DNA of 64,000 nt from Solea solea (lineage: Eukaryota; Chordata; Actinopteri; Pleuronectiformes; Soleidae): NCBI RefSeq assembly GCF_958295425.1, contig NC_081136.1:27704077-27768076 (forward strand). Reading direction: 5' to 3'. The position numbers and the translations under genes are program-made. This document shows positions 11,101 through 25,745 of the stretch, one piece after another (positions within the stretch are counted from its first letter, which is position 1; each line of letters begins with the position of its first letter). The notes under the pieces were generated by a model. It did not search any database, had not been told where the DNA came from, and was given only the letters and a program-made list of their open reading frames with translations.

Positions 11101-14100
11101 ATACAGAGGAAAGAAGTTGAATTTATTCATGTAAAATCATGTTGCTATATTTGTATAGGAATTTTGCAAACTTTTATCTGCAGTGTTAAAATCTGCCCAC
11201 TGAACAGGCTAAAGGTCCCATGTGTAAAAATGAGTCAAATTACTCGTCTGTGGATGATAACAGTACAAGATGTCGGCTTCCGTACAAGACAAATAAAAGG
11301 CTTATTCTAAGGCTGTGAAAACTAAATTAGCTTTATTTTAAAGTGTTTATACTAATGTTACTTATTGTGTGTAGTATATTTAATTTCTGCCAGTAAGCCC
11401 TCCTAAATGATACACACTGGACCTTAAAATGGTGTCTTAACATCTATCTTGTTGATACACTGGCACTGGCAGACAGTCAAACAAAGACATAAGACTTTAC
11501 ACATACAGTATTTCTTTGGGATTTGGGAAATAATAGCAAGACTGGTCAGTCGGTAATGAAACTAATTGATTGCTCATCGGTCATATAGAGAACAGTTGCA
11601 CTGTTGAAAGATGAGTGTTGGCTCCCTCAACAGCAAAATAAAACCTAAGAAATAATTTAGGCTTTTTATTTGAGCGTTGGCGTATTCTCACTCTATCGTC
11701 TCTCTCCCTCCTTCTCTCCCCCTGACCTTTCTTTCTGCTGCCTAAAATAAAGCTGGGACCCACACATATGCCAAAACAAATGCGCTGCTTAAGTATATTG
11801 TCTCCTGCCTTCACAGGAGACGTGACTTTCCATTCCAGATGGCGTTGTGTGTGTGTGTGTCGACTTTTGTTGTGAATGACCCCTGGTACTCTGGAGGCCG
11901 TTAATTAGTTAATTTGTAACCATGTTTCCGAATGTAAGATCACATAGAAGGCTAGGCTAACGTGCACGCTTCCTTTTTTTTTCCCTTCCTTCCATTTCTC
12001 CTCCTCTGCTCTCTTTCCTCTCCAGGTCCTTGTTCATTCCCCACGCTTATTTTTTTTTCGCCCTGTCATTTCTTTCATCTTTCGAAGTGTCATGTGTGCA
12101 AACACACCCTTCAACAGAATAATCGCGCTAGTTAAAAGCACCAGCAGTGTGCTGCGACTCTCCTTTTATGTTTTTATCACAATGAATAAATACATTTGTT
12201 TTCCCCTATGTCTACCTTGATCAAGTGAATTCCTGCAGTTGTCTTTTGTTTGCGAACACACAGTCAGCAGCAGCAGCAGTGAGATATGTGGATTATCCAC
12301 AGCAAAAAGACATGTTCCTTGTTTGATTGTTTTTAATTACTTTAGAGGTCTGATAGCTGACCTCACACAACCAAGGTAACGCCCTCTGGCAGGATACTAC
12401 GCTGTTCACCTCTGTATATACTAGATAACACATAATCATATCGGGCAATATGGCGGGCAATTCATCTCGTTATGGGCCATTTTTATCATAATAGTGAAGA
12501 TTGTAGATGGACTATCTCTAACTGTTTTGGCATCCCAGGGCACAGTAGCTAACAGGAGAGCACTTAACCAGATCCCCGCAGATCCAGAGAGAAGGTCGAG
12601 GTGAATCACTGCTACAAAACGTGCTCATAGTGAGCAGAAGAAGTAGCCATGATCATCAAGCAATGGATTTGGTGGGTAACTCTCAATAAATAATGGAGTC
12701 TGCACAGCAATTATTATTTACATTACACTGCTCGTTGCTAATGCCTACATAATGCTAACGTGACACGTGACCCTTACAGTGACAAAAACGCTATCTTTAG
12801 CAGGTAGACTCCTGAGTTGAATGTTCGTCACAAAACCAGATTGCATCCTTTTGTTTCCCTCCAGGCTCTTCTAAAATTTCAGTGACTCTCCGGAGTAAGA
12901 TGAAGGGAAGTTAATCAGGAAGTTGAAGATGTTAGGAGACTGCAGGTCTGGAATAACGTCTCTCTGACTGTGTCTAAACACGTAAATGGCACGCAGGGGG
13001 CATTATAAGGATCAGATATATTCAGTTGGTCAAGTTTTGGTCTATCTCAGTGTATTTGAAGTGCGCAGTGAGCTCTGACAACAAGTCCCGTTCATTTTTG
13101 CCAACATCTTTGGCTACCAACATCTCAACGAGACTGAGTCACGTGACGTCTGTAGCTCTATAGGCCCTGAATGTGTAGTGCTGTTCAGCTCAGATTATCT
13201 TCAGTTTTTTGAGTGCTGAAATGCATGTTAAGTTATCTTCTTAAAATACAAATGTTGGTTTAAAGTGGGCCTGAATTCAACATATTGCTAGTGTTGTTTT
13301 GGAGAATTGCTATGTTTTCATACTGTTCTTGTACTGTATGTGGTTTTCTCAGCTGGCTGAGCAAGATGACGACAAGATACTTCATCTTTGTGCTGTATTC
13401 GGGGATTGGGTGAGATTTTGAACATCAGTGTGCAAGTCTGATTGTTTTGATCCACTGCTGCCCCCATTGTTGAGTTCAAATGTGTGTCTGCTTGTGATTC
13501 TAGTGTTCAAAATCTGATGTTCAGATTTACCTGAAAAATAGTGAAAAAAAAAAAAGTGACAGAAAACTTGCCAACAAAGTAACGGTAGACCAGCAGCTCA
13601 TGTGAGCTGAACATGCTAAATTGTCTTAATGGACCTTGGTGTAGGAGAGTGACATTTTATTGGATGGACCTTTGATGAAATGGCTGAAATCTGTTTTCCC
13701 TTGTGCTGGAGGGTGGTACAGAAAACCATGAAGGCCTCCCGCTGTTATAGAAGCACCTGCAACATGTACTGGTCAGTGAAATAAAAATCCAGTCAAGTCT
13801 TTTAACAGCTGACTGGTTATAGGAAGAAGGGTCAGGTGGCTTGGTCATTTACTGGGAATGTCCAGGGACAGGATCCCTAAAGTTACCCTCAGAAGGACTC
13901 CAGCTGGCAAGAGACAGTGAAGCAGGCCCAAGACAACCTGGCAGAGAACGAGCAGCAGGAGAAGGGTTTTGTCATTGGGTGTTAAAGGCACAAAATACAG
14001 TGGTTAGTTTTCCTACACACAATTGATATCAGAGCACTTACAACTTATATATTATTATATAATCTACCTCAATATGTGAGTTTCATTTTTTTATTGTCTT

Positions 14101-17100
14101 AATAAGCTTTAAGTAGCACATTATAATGTCATATGAGTCGGCCACTGACTGACAGCTTTCATATGCATGTTGTGTGCTTCTCCTTTGTATGTTATACAAA
14201 CCTGCAGAGCTTTGTAAGTTTGGAGCTTCATCGCAGCAGCCACAGAAGCCACAGACATAAATAATGCAAGTGTTTTAGCATAAAACTGCTCTTTACTCGC
14301 ACCTCTAGTGTATGTGTGTGCGCAGTTCTAAACGACCATTGTCATTTTTTGTGCAAGTTTATCTGTGCAGTTCAGTCTGCACTGCCCGCCAAGATTTACA
14401 AGAAGCACTTTGCTACCAACGTTTCCTTGTGTGATAACCCTGTGATTGTTGTGATAATTATAGCTATGGATGTAAAAGCAGAGGGATGGATCAACTAGAA
14501 TGTGTCCCATGGGTTACACAGCTCGGCTGAACTGACCCTGCTATTGGTGCTAAAATGGCAGCGCCTTGTGCCAATGGAAAACACCTCATGTAATTATACA
14601 TGCAGGCTTAAGGGGCTTAGCCTTCATTGTTTTCTTGTTCTGTCTCCCCTTGGTTCTCCCCTGCCTCTATTTTTATTCTCCCTCCCTCCCATTTCTAAAT
14701 GTCTCTGTTACTCTTCCGTTGCTGTTTGTACTTTTCTCTTGTCTGCTTTTTATTCTTGGCTTGCCTTTAAGTATTTATCTTTAGTGGAGTCTCCCAGTGA
14801 CAACAGAAATAGAACAGTGGAAAGGCATACATATTTGATCATGTCATGTCATTATAAAAAGTTGATCAGTTAAGGCGACGAATATACATTATATTAATAT
14901 ATGATTGTATTAAAAGAACAATACTTTATCAATGATTGCACTGATTGAATTTCCTTTCCCCTTCTTCTCCACTGACAACCTAGTTTGTGGTGCATTTCTA
15001 ACCACAAAGTGGCAGCAGCAGCAAGCATTTGGTTTGCATGGATAATTGCAGAAGTGTTGGCATTTACTAGATTTCTGAAATGCATCTTGATGCCACTCCT
15101 GTAAGCTCAACACACTGGACCAAGCAGAAGTGATGAAAGTTATTTGTTTATTTACTTGGAATGTAGTGCCCTCTGACAAAATGATGTCTGAAGTGAAGAA
15201 TTGTTATTTGTATTGTGTCATCTAGGTTTGACTGGGGCACTGGTTATTTTCCCTTCCCCATAAAGTCAGTTAGAATCACAGATGAACTGTCTGATGTTGT
15301 CTGTGTCACAAAAGTCTCTGTAGTTGGAGTTTATTGGTTTTACTGCTGCTAGTGTGGGTGTGTGTGTGTGTGTGCGCACGCGTATGTACTATGTATGAGT
15401 AAGTGTGTGAGAGAGGATATTCAGTTTGAGGTTGTGTATTGAAGGTCAGTGTGGGGGAACAGGCTGTGACTGTGCTCTACAGTGACTGGCTGATCAATAC
15501 AGTGTCCTAGCTGCTGTCCTACTTCATATTGTGTAAGGGAGCACATGAAGGCCATGCACAAACAAGCACAGCTGAAAGCTAATGTGTTCAGAGATGAACT
15601 TCAATGGGTCTGTAATGCAATGTTTCTCACTATACCATCTGGTTCTGTCTAAACCCACTGGTGCTGGGAAACCACCCAGAATAACAAGTAGTTGTGTAAA
15701 TCAAATCATTAGGAGGCATCTTGTTCCCTATTGATATGAAATAGGTATGGATATAAGAAAGCCAGAAATATGCACCTACAGCAATACAAACACATATTTT
15801 ATGTTGTTAATGTGCATGGACTATGGTGTGGGTGTTTTTTTTTATTGTTATTTAGAACTCTGCTCTCTTGCATGCTATCTTTTCGACTCTTTTTAAATAA
15901 AAAATAAAAACAGCTGCTTTGTGAATACAGTCAGGAGTTGAAGGTTGAGATCTTTTGGTGAAGAACAGATATACTCTTGTAATGCTTATGATAGTGTGGA
16001 AGTCAATCACCAATGTATGATATTGTATTACTTCATTGAATGTGAAAGTACTTCTGCTTTCTGCTGTCAGAACTCACCGGAAGCTGCCCTGCCTACAAAT
16101 ATCTTGCTATGCTGCCATCTGGTTTCCATTTGTTTCAGTTATCTGCCATAGAAAATATACCATAACCACAAAATGGCTGAGAAATTAAATTACAAAGTTA
16201 CAGTTAGCTGTTTGTATGTTACTACATGAGGCAGGGTGGACCAATCAGAAGGCATTATTTTGAAAGTAAAACATTAAAGATATGGATGCCAGTAGTAGGT
16301 GAAATCAGATGAGGTTTACAGTGAAAAATGTAAGTATTCTTGGAGATAATTATGCAAGTGATTGAGTATTCTGTGAGACATTGCCTCATTATTCATACTT
16401 GTACTCCAATGGCAATGATGATTTATTCTCCTTTTAAATAGGCAGCTACAAAACATGCTGCATGAAAATGAAGCCTGTTAAAAGAGACTTATCTATCCTA
16501 GGCTAGCTCCGTTTTACAGGAAATGAAGTTGCTGTTTAACTGGGATGAATGTGTCCTGACGGCTTCGGAGCAGATGTTTCTCTAATTTGATTTTTAGATT
16601 GTAATTCATGTAAGGTCTAGATTAATGTAGTTATCTTATTTTACATTAGTTTCTCTCAATGTGCTGTAGTCCATGTTCAGGTCTGTGTAGTGTTTGATCA
16701 TTTGGGAACTGATGCAGAGTGTGAGAATGCAACAGGTGGCCTTGTGGGTAGAGAGACAAAGTTCTCAGCGAGAACTCATACTGTACTGTACTGTGTGTTC
16801 TGTCATAGTGATTTTGAGCACGATATTACACCTGTTGCTTGATTCAGCGAGCAAAAACCATGAATATGTCCTTTGTTTTTCTTGCTGATTGGTTCCCAGT
16901 TCTCTGAGCAGACTGAGATGGCCTGACGAGATAGCTATGATGTAATGAAATCTATGATATGATTACTGTTCTCCAAACAAGCAGATGCTATCTTCCCTGC
17001 TGTCACAACATTGGATCATGGAACATATTTATCTAGATTATTCATTGCATGTTCATTTCGTCTTCCCTTCTAAATTTCAAGCATGCACCAAACTTCACAG

Positions 17101-17861
17101 TAACATACCAGAGAGATAGAAGCCAGACATACTGTTACTTACCACACACACACACACACTCTGCTCCATGTCAACAAGAGGTCAGTGAAGGCAGCATGGC
17201 ACAAGAAAGGAGGGGTGTTGATTTTGATGTCATGGGAAGAAACTGTGAAGTTTGAGGTGTAGCCATGAAGGAAACATCATGTTGCAGAGGAGGGAAAAGT
17301 GAAACAAGTGGGTAAAATCTAGGTCACCCACAGACATCAAGGCCACAGACAACAAGGAGTAGAACGAGGCCATTGACAAAACAAAAGGAAGACTAACTCA
17401 CTTTGTTCACTCTAACAATAACCAGAATATAAAAACTTGTAATTACAGAGAGACAGATGGGGTAAACTAATTATTTTGCTCGCCTGAATCGTAATATGGG
17501 AGAGATTGGTTTTATGTTTGATGGTAAGAAAATTGTACCTGGATGAGGTGAAAGGTGAAAATGGATTCAGTGAGTGACCAGTAAAGCAGGATTGAAATGT
17601 CCCTGCGGACTCCTGAGTGTCGTCAGTTGGTGGAGGCACTGTCCCTTCTTATTTTTTTCTTATTCCACATATTCCACAAAACACATTTGCTTTCCTTGAA
17701 CTCTCACTTGTCAGTGCTGAGGTAATATTGTTTTCTAAACCACGTCCTCCCCTTCTCTTTGTCAGTGTCTTGAATGTCGTATTGACATCAGTAGATTTGC
17801 TGATTGGCTGTAACAAACACTGTGGTGAGTGGTGACAATGTGGGCCAGTGTAAAGTGCCGG

Positions 17862-17900
<39 letters not shown>

Positions 17901-20900
17901 CTCTTTCCCTGTGTCTCTGTTTCTCTGATCCCTTCCAACCCCGTTGTACCCCCCACCTTCCTACACTGAAAGGAACCATTGTCTCTGGCCTGGATTGAAA
18001 ACCCCACACAGTACTTTTCCTTTGACGACTTAACAACTTTGCCTGTTCAGATGAAAAGCGATTTGGCTTTGCTTGCCGGTGTACAGTACTTATGCATACT
18101 CATACTGCTGCACACAAATACAAGCACGTACCAGCCTAAACACCACCAAAAAACATGTAACTCAACCTCGCACAGGCAGAGCGTATACCACATAAACCCA
18201 TAATGATGTAAGAACATCTATGATGCCTGTCTCAGCCAGTTCCCCGTGTGCACAGAAATCTCAGATTCCAGACCCTCTTAGTCTACTGGCCACCCTGAAA
18301 AGCCCCACCTCTCTCAACCTCCACTGCCCTCCTTTGCTTTCCTCCCAGTGCCGGACACGTTCATAACAGCTCTGGTCACTGACCATCGCTGTGTGGGTGG
18401 AGGCCTGCTAAAATAGTCTCTTGTGTCGTTCTTCTCTGCTTTTGACTCTGAATTGGACATGTAAACATGGAGCATACACCTAAACTTTGATGGGTTTTGA
18501 AGGAGTTAGGGGGTTATAACGTAGACGGTGTAAAACAGGCTGGGCCAGATTTGGACAACCTGCAGCTGTGGCTCTGTTTCAAGAAAGAACCAAGGCTGCC
18601 ACCCTGCCAGCAGGATCATGCTCAAGCGTCCCAGGGAGCGGTCAGCTGCAGAGACGCATACATTTATGCAAGATGGAGGACTGGACTTTTGACAGCTTCG
18701 AGCTGTTTTACAGTGGAGCGGTCGATAAGATTAAAAGCCATAAGAGCAACCTCAACCTCAGTAAGTTTCCTCAGCGTCAACATCAGGAATTCACTGTTAA
18801 ACTTGTGATCGTCTGAATAAGGGAGTAATCTAAGCCTGTCTGGCAGCTCTGTTTGTTTGGACACCACACTGTACTGTTTAAAACTATCTTATCTCATCAG
18901 GATTTCATCAGTCAAACAAGGCTTGTGTTGAGTACTGTAGCTGTTTCATGTCATCATCTGTTTGATTAGGTTTAAAGTAAGGAATTTGCTAACACCTTTA
19001 AAGGAAAATGATTTAACCTCTTGCACACTGTACTGTATTTTGGCTCTTCAAGGATGCAAAGTCTTTATAAACTAATCTCTGTCCAACTAAAAACAAACAA
19101 AATATACAAGTAGGAGTTTGAAATCTCAGCTACTGTTCTGTGTTATTGGTGTTGAATCTCTTACGTTTGCGCTCCCTCACTTGTTCTTTGCGCTGTAGTT
19201 TTTTGTCTGTGATTTCTGTTTTTTTTTTTGTTTGCTCAATTCGTAGTGTTCATGTTGAGACAAATCTAACTCCATATAGAACCAGAACTACTACATGTGG
19301 CCTCCATATGCTTTAGTTTTGTAATTGTCCCTTGAGGCTTGTTTTTGTCCTATTTGTCATGACAAAACAACATTAACATCGCTGTTTTACAACATGGTAG
19401 TTACTTAACACAGTCTGATGTGTTGGTAGGCTGTATATTTTGAAATTTGAATTGGTCTGAGTTTGAAATGATATCTGAATTTTTGGATAAAAAGTAACAG
19501 CTCTAGACCAACAGTATCAGTATGCTTCTGAGCAGAAACTCAGTTGCACCAGCGCTAAGGACGTTTGGAAAGAGACATTTATTTGCTGTTCTACTGTAGT
19601 ACTAGTTATCCTTTAAAAGATGACCACCATTCACATAATACAACATTTTAAGTGCTACTGACCTTCACACAAGGAGAGCTATATTGCGTTGAGCCCGATT
19701 AAACCAAAGTAAATGTGTTTGGAGTAAATGGGGTCCAGCATGTTTGGTCTGCATCTAGCCAGGACTACCACAATTATGGCTCAGTGTCAGTTTTCAGTTT
19801 TGTACCATCTATCCAACTGTAATCAACAAACTCAGGCCCACTAAGCCCTGTTTCATTTTATTTCAGCCATAAGAAAAACTTCAGCCCATGGCAATGTTAA
19901 GTTATTATCTAACCACTCACTGCTCAGAATATATAACTAAATTTCAACCCCATCACAGCTTGGTCTTTTTGCTCTTTTCAAGTACTGAATCCACCACCAC
20001 ATTACCTAAACTATCCACATTAGTCACGTAAGCACCCCAATACTGCTGTTAACTGTTCTCAACATCACCAGCATTTTCTGTCTTTTCTTCATTAGCATTT
20101 AATTGAATGTGGGTAATTTCATGAGAAGCTTGCTGGAGAGAGAAGGTCAGTGCTATTAAAAGTGACTGGCATGGTATTTAGCTAATCCCCCATCTGTGTT
20201 GCAGATAAATTACTAGTTACCAGCCTTCACAATGGCTTCAAACTTTTGATGTGGAAATTTAACTGCCAATTAATCCACATCGCCTGTTTCACTCTTTCCA
20301 CCCATCACCACCCTCAGCAAAACAACAAAATTATAATGATGAATTTAATATCTTCCAAAAAAAGTTTTCAAAAAAGCACATTTCAGCTGCAACTCAACTT
20401 GCGTGAAAGTTGCTATGATAATTGTGTTCAAATAGCAAAGATCACAACTTTATCACCGTGTTCCCCCCAAATACTGTACTTCACTTTGGGTCACTGTAGA
20501 TTTCATTTGAAGTGAGTGGATTACATCAGGGGGAACAGAACACTCTGAATTGTAATCCGGGAGATCACATGATCTACCATGGTGCCGCACTTTAAATCTG
20601 AGGGATAAAACAGGTCGCATATGACTGGATGTCAGCTGTTCCAACATTAGTTTTCCAACATTATTAAAGGGGTGGATGATTTTGACGTAATTCTGATGTA
20701 ATCTACATTGGAATTTTGAGTTTAAATTATGTTGCTATTACCAAATCTGTGCTTTTCAAAGAATCCCGTCTGAGCTGTGCTGGCATTTATTTGATTTGCA
20801 TTGTCAGCTGTGACACTTCATATAGACAGCCTGTGTCTTTTCAAGTCATGTCTAGTCTATTGATTTAATCACAGATGGACTCCAGACGGACGTTTTTTAA

Positions 20901-23900
20901 AGACATGCTGTATGTTTTCACTGTGGGTTGTTTAGTGTAGATTGATGGATGGAAATAGCAAATGTATCCCTATTAAAACACCATTTAAGAAAAAAAGAAG
21001 AAGAATGCAACAGATACTTTCTGCAGTGCAACATTCTGAATGCACCGTAAAGAACCAGAGCGGGTGTGATGGCAGTATTATTAATAGGCTATGTGATGTA
21101 AAATGGCCTCTGTAGAATAGGAAAACAATTATACTCTATCTCTTTCCATCGGACACACATGGTATATTGTGTCCTGCTGCGCTGTATCTAGGCTGGAGCC
21201 AAACACCTAAAACGGTACTAAGGAATTTTGGAATGAGATGGTTTTTTTGTGGTGTTGGGAAGGAAGGAACTATTGAGAGGAAAAGGGTGGAGAAAGGGTA
21301 GAGGAACCTATACATAGAGAAATAATAACACAAGGATGTGAGTGGCCTACTTGTGGTGACAGGAAACTAAGGGAAAGGAAAAAGGGTGACAGTAAGACGA
21401 GATCAAAGAGGCTAAAAAGGTGAACATGAACTGGGGCTGGAAGGTATGAGCACAGTCTAACCTATACTGCAGCACTGTGGATGGCTGAATACATTAATGT
21501 CATACGTTGTATTGAAAGTATTTCTGCATTTTTGATCAACCAACATTTAACAGAAAATGTTTCGTTTCATATGTTTGTACACGATGGTTATCTTTAATGT
21601 GAAAGATGCCACTTTGATGAGTTTTTATACCATGACACGGCGGTTTGCTTCAGCTTTCCAAGCTTCTTCCAGCTGTTACGCTCTCCTCAACGTCATATCC
21701 TGCATTTGTCAACTGTTTTAACACAAAATACTAAATAAATATTGGTGACCATTGTGGAGCTTTGGCTTAAATGAAGGTATCGAAAATGCATGCTCTGCCA
21801 ATAGAACACAAAACAAACTGCCTGAGAATTTGCCACTGAAGCACTGTAGTCCCTATTGTGCAAATCTTTCTTTGTTTTTTGGGGTTTTGAGTGACATTAC
21901 TGTTAAGATCTGCATTGAGTACAGTGTAAACGACTGATCTAGTTTTATCTACACCAGTGACCACACGTGGTGCATTGCTGTTGTTGTTTCCCTCTTGTGC
22001 AAAAGGTTTAGAGTTGGTTGTGGCTTGTCCTGGCCCAGGGCAACAAAGCCAGCAGTAAGCTGCTTAGTCCATAGCAACTTTTGGCCAATCTCTAGCTTCC
22101 TATGCCCACACTAAGACCCACACACTCACTCTCACTTTCTTTTTCCATACATAAATACTGTATCATTACAGCACTCTTATATTTGGTAGCCAGGGGAAGA
22201 GAAAGAAATGGAGATATGGGCAAACTGTGCAGATGGAGGTCTGAATGAGATGCGTCATATTACACGGATAAAACAGAAGACCTTCATGCCACAATGCACA
22301 ACGTTTTCAAAAGAAGGATCAAATTGCTGCTCCTGTGAACTATAAATGCAAAAGCAAGCTACGAAGCAGGTACATTAAATCGAACATGGGGATCCAGTGT
22401 AATTCTGCTCTCACCTGTAGCTGCAGGCATTGCTGGCGTAAATGTTTCATTAGTGTTAATGGGAAGCGATACACTATGTTAGATAGGATAAGGTGATGTA
22501 GAAGACAAATCTGATGGCTAAATTCTCATAATATAAATCCCCTGCTGTCTGTGTGATGAAATGGGGATTAGGAAAAAGAAGACGGGGGACTAGGTAATAT
22601 AGATTGCCATTTGCAAGGGAGACACAGCTCTGCACTTACCCATTTTGTTACTGTCAGGTGGAAAAATTAGGTTTAAACCGGCCCAGTCAATGCAAATAGC
22701 AATCAATCCTGCATACTATACATTTCCTGAAATTGAGGATATAAGAAAGTTGTTATTGTATGCACTTGAATAGAAGCAGAGGTATTAATTTATTTATTCT
22801 TATGCACATGTGCTCACCTTTATTGACTCCCCTCCTCTAATATTTATGTGTCCCCTTAGTCGGGGACAATAGACTGAGAGGGAACCCTGCTGATGTTGCA
22901 CCCCGGGCTTACAGAGCCATGACACATGATACCACTTAGATGCGAGAAGCTGATTGACAAGGATGAAGAATAGGGGATAGGTGAAGGTGGAGGAGACAGA
23001 TGGACGACATGAAACAAGCGACACATACATGTAGAGGCTGTTTTTCAGAAAATGCTACTGCAGTTCAACTCCAGATTTAGTTCCACTTCTAAAACAGTTT
23101 TTTTTCCATTATTAAATGATGTACATGTTTGAGTAAAAATGTAAAAAACAGTGAATTAAATGTTCCACATCAAATATATATAAATAGATATATCACATGC
23201 ATTTCCTTGACCCTAAACATTCTTTGTTGTTTATCTTGTCTTCTCCAGAGGAGGAGCTGAGGAAGCTTCGAGAAGAGACCAATGTGGACTCCTTGCGACA
23301 GGAGCTGGAGAGGGAACGAAGCAAGAGGATAGACCTGGAGCAGAAGATGAACGAGGTGCTCAAGACCAGGTATAGCAGGACGACAGAGTGTTCAGTGACG
23401 CGGGTGAAGGATGAGAAGCCCAGAAAATGTGCAATATGGGAAGTAATAACCAGAGAAAGACAGGAAATGGTAACATTGCACCCTGTAACATTTCATCTCA
23501 GCAGAGTTTATCATAGGTCATGGGTGTGTGTGTTTATTTGTATGTGTGTATGCCCAGTGGTCCCAAGGTCTCTGCTATAAATAGAGGCCAATGCCTTAGC
23601 AGGCAGGGAATTCCTCAAGGGGGTGTGTTTGTGAGTGCGTGTGCATGTGTGTTCATTTGTGTGTGTTTGTGTCTGTGTGTTTAGAACTAGATGGAAAAGA
23701 AAAAAAACAAGACACGTCACACACTTGTGTGTGTGTGTGTATATATGTGCCAAACTGCACACTGTGACACTAAGGCTATGCTGGTGTCAGGTAAATCCTG
23801 CATCTCTTAACACCAGCCAAGCTACCCTTAATCTCAGGGTGCACGTCTAAAGCTGTGCGTGTGTGTTTGTGATCAGATGATGTATCTGTGGCTGCCAATG

Positions 23901-25352
23901 GGAAATTCCGTCAGCACTCTCCAAGTGATGACCAGCAGAGAAATGCAGCCTCCAAAGTGTCAGAGACAGCTCAGGATTTATTTATTTTTAGAAAGGGAAC
24001 TAACATATCGTGACTGGGAAGCTTTCTTCACATAATCCTCGGTCAGCAGTAACCAGCTAGAGAAATGCACGTGAAAGGTAGCAGACATCAAACATTCATT
24101 TATTCCTTGCGTCACAGTTATTCAACCAGAACAAAACGACAGCAGAGTTGTTTCGTGATCACATATAATATTTAAGATTCACCAGGAACAAAATCAATGA
24201 AATACTTAAAGAGATTTATCGCTTGTCATAGTCGAATAATGAACAATAAAATGTTATAAGTAATGCAGAATGATCATAATAATAAGTTTGAAAGCACATT
24301 AATGTTATTGAGTTAACTGTAGATGATGGATGTAATCAATGAGGGATATGTGGGAGAGATGTCATAGTTGACATGTATGTACTGTTACTGTGTTGATGTG
24401 TATATATGCACATGTATGCATATCAGGGATGTCACTTTTCCAAAAATTGAGTTAAAACAAATATTGCATGATAGGCTATTCTTTTAAAGATAGTGGTATA
24501 TTCGTCTGATGCCTCCTCTGCTGTGTCACTCGGGTGGAGCTGACAGCTAAGCTAACGGCTGAGGGCGCAGATTTGTTGGGTACTTTGCTATTTAAAACCT
24601 TCTCCACGGTACTTTTGTCTACCCAGGTAGATGGTTTGGCTTGTGTCTTATATTTTCCACACAAAAACAGCATAACATCACTGTCTTTTTCTTTTTCTTG
24701 ATGAACCAAGAGCGTATATAAAGTGGCTCTAAGGCCAAGCTCCGCTAACAGCACTTTCTGCTTGACATTTTGTTATTACTTCAGAAGGTCTGGTGCTCTT
24801 TTAGGCTGTACATTTTGAACTCCCCATTCCCAAGTCCAAATGGAAATTAGAATTTTGGATTAAAAGTGATAACTCTAATGTATGTATAAAAAAAAGTAAA
24901 CAATTAAGTTTTAGGTATTTTTTGCCTTTTTACAGGTCCATCTAAGCACAGGTGTTGGATTTTAGTAGCTAAGGCTGTGATTTTGCAGTGTACTTTGTAT
25001 TGTGCATCTGTCCCTTTTTAGTAAAACATTGCATTTGATTGGACACTTTGTGTCCAATCAAATGCAGTGGCTCTACACATATTTACATGTGAACTTCCTG
25101 AAACATGTCTGTTGTGTGACTGCATCTCAGAAGATAGAGAAGTGAGACTGACATGTGGCAAATCTTCTCTACTCTCTCTCTCAGGCTGGAGGACTCTCCA
25201 CCACAGCCTCCCCGAAAGCAGCAGTCACCCTCCAGCAATGGAACAGGTGAGGATCTGGAGAAAAAAGTTGAATGAGTGGGTGTCCGGGGGGCACAGACAG
25301 GAAATGAGTGGGGAAGGAAGATGTCTTCAGAGTGTGGGAGTAAATCAAAAGG

Positions 25353-25408
<56 letters not shown>

Positions 25409-25709
25409 GACACGCATGGACAGGAGATGAGGATGTAGGATGTGTGCAGTGAAGTGTTAGATGGGAACAGAGTGTGTCGGAAGTGTTCTTGGGTTATTCT
25501 AGGGCATGAAGCGGCGTATAATGTTCATTATAACAGACACACACATTCACAGGGTCATTTCAAGTCGACACTTAGTTGGAGCAAGAGCACTCATGTCAAC
25601 GCACTGTGTTAATGCATCAAAAACTGTTAATTGCGGTTGCCTTTATAGGTCAGCATTGTCATTGTTAGTCGCAGTGTGTATTTAGTCTGTTTTTGGGCTA
25701 AGCAGTTTT

Positions 25710-25745
<36 letters not shown>

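Larger units (their letters stand above)
8897..23248 (+). other. gramd4: gramd4 intron 2 (14.35 kb)
   Basis: gtgagt ... ccag. The longest intron of the gene. It holds (TG)n at about 15358-15375, (TC)n at 17864-17896 and the candidate alternative first exon at 18673-18760. The remainder is unremarkable AT-rich DNA with no other recognised exon or intact mobile element. Confidence 0.85.

Noticed and set aside
24476..24754. 92-codon minus-strand frame as a gene
   Set aside because: Protein-like in places but with no recognised domain and no start or splice context. May be part of a repeat.
25181..25417. Frames made of His-Thr or Val-Cys repeats here and at other (TG)n sites
   Set aside because: Translations of microsatellites, not proteins.
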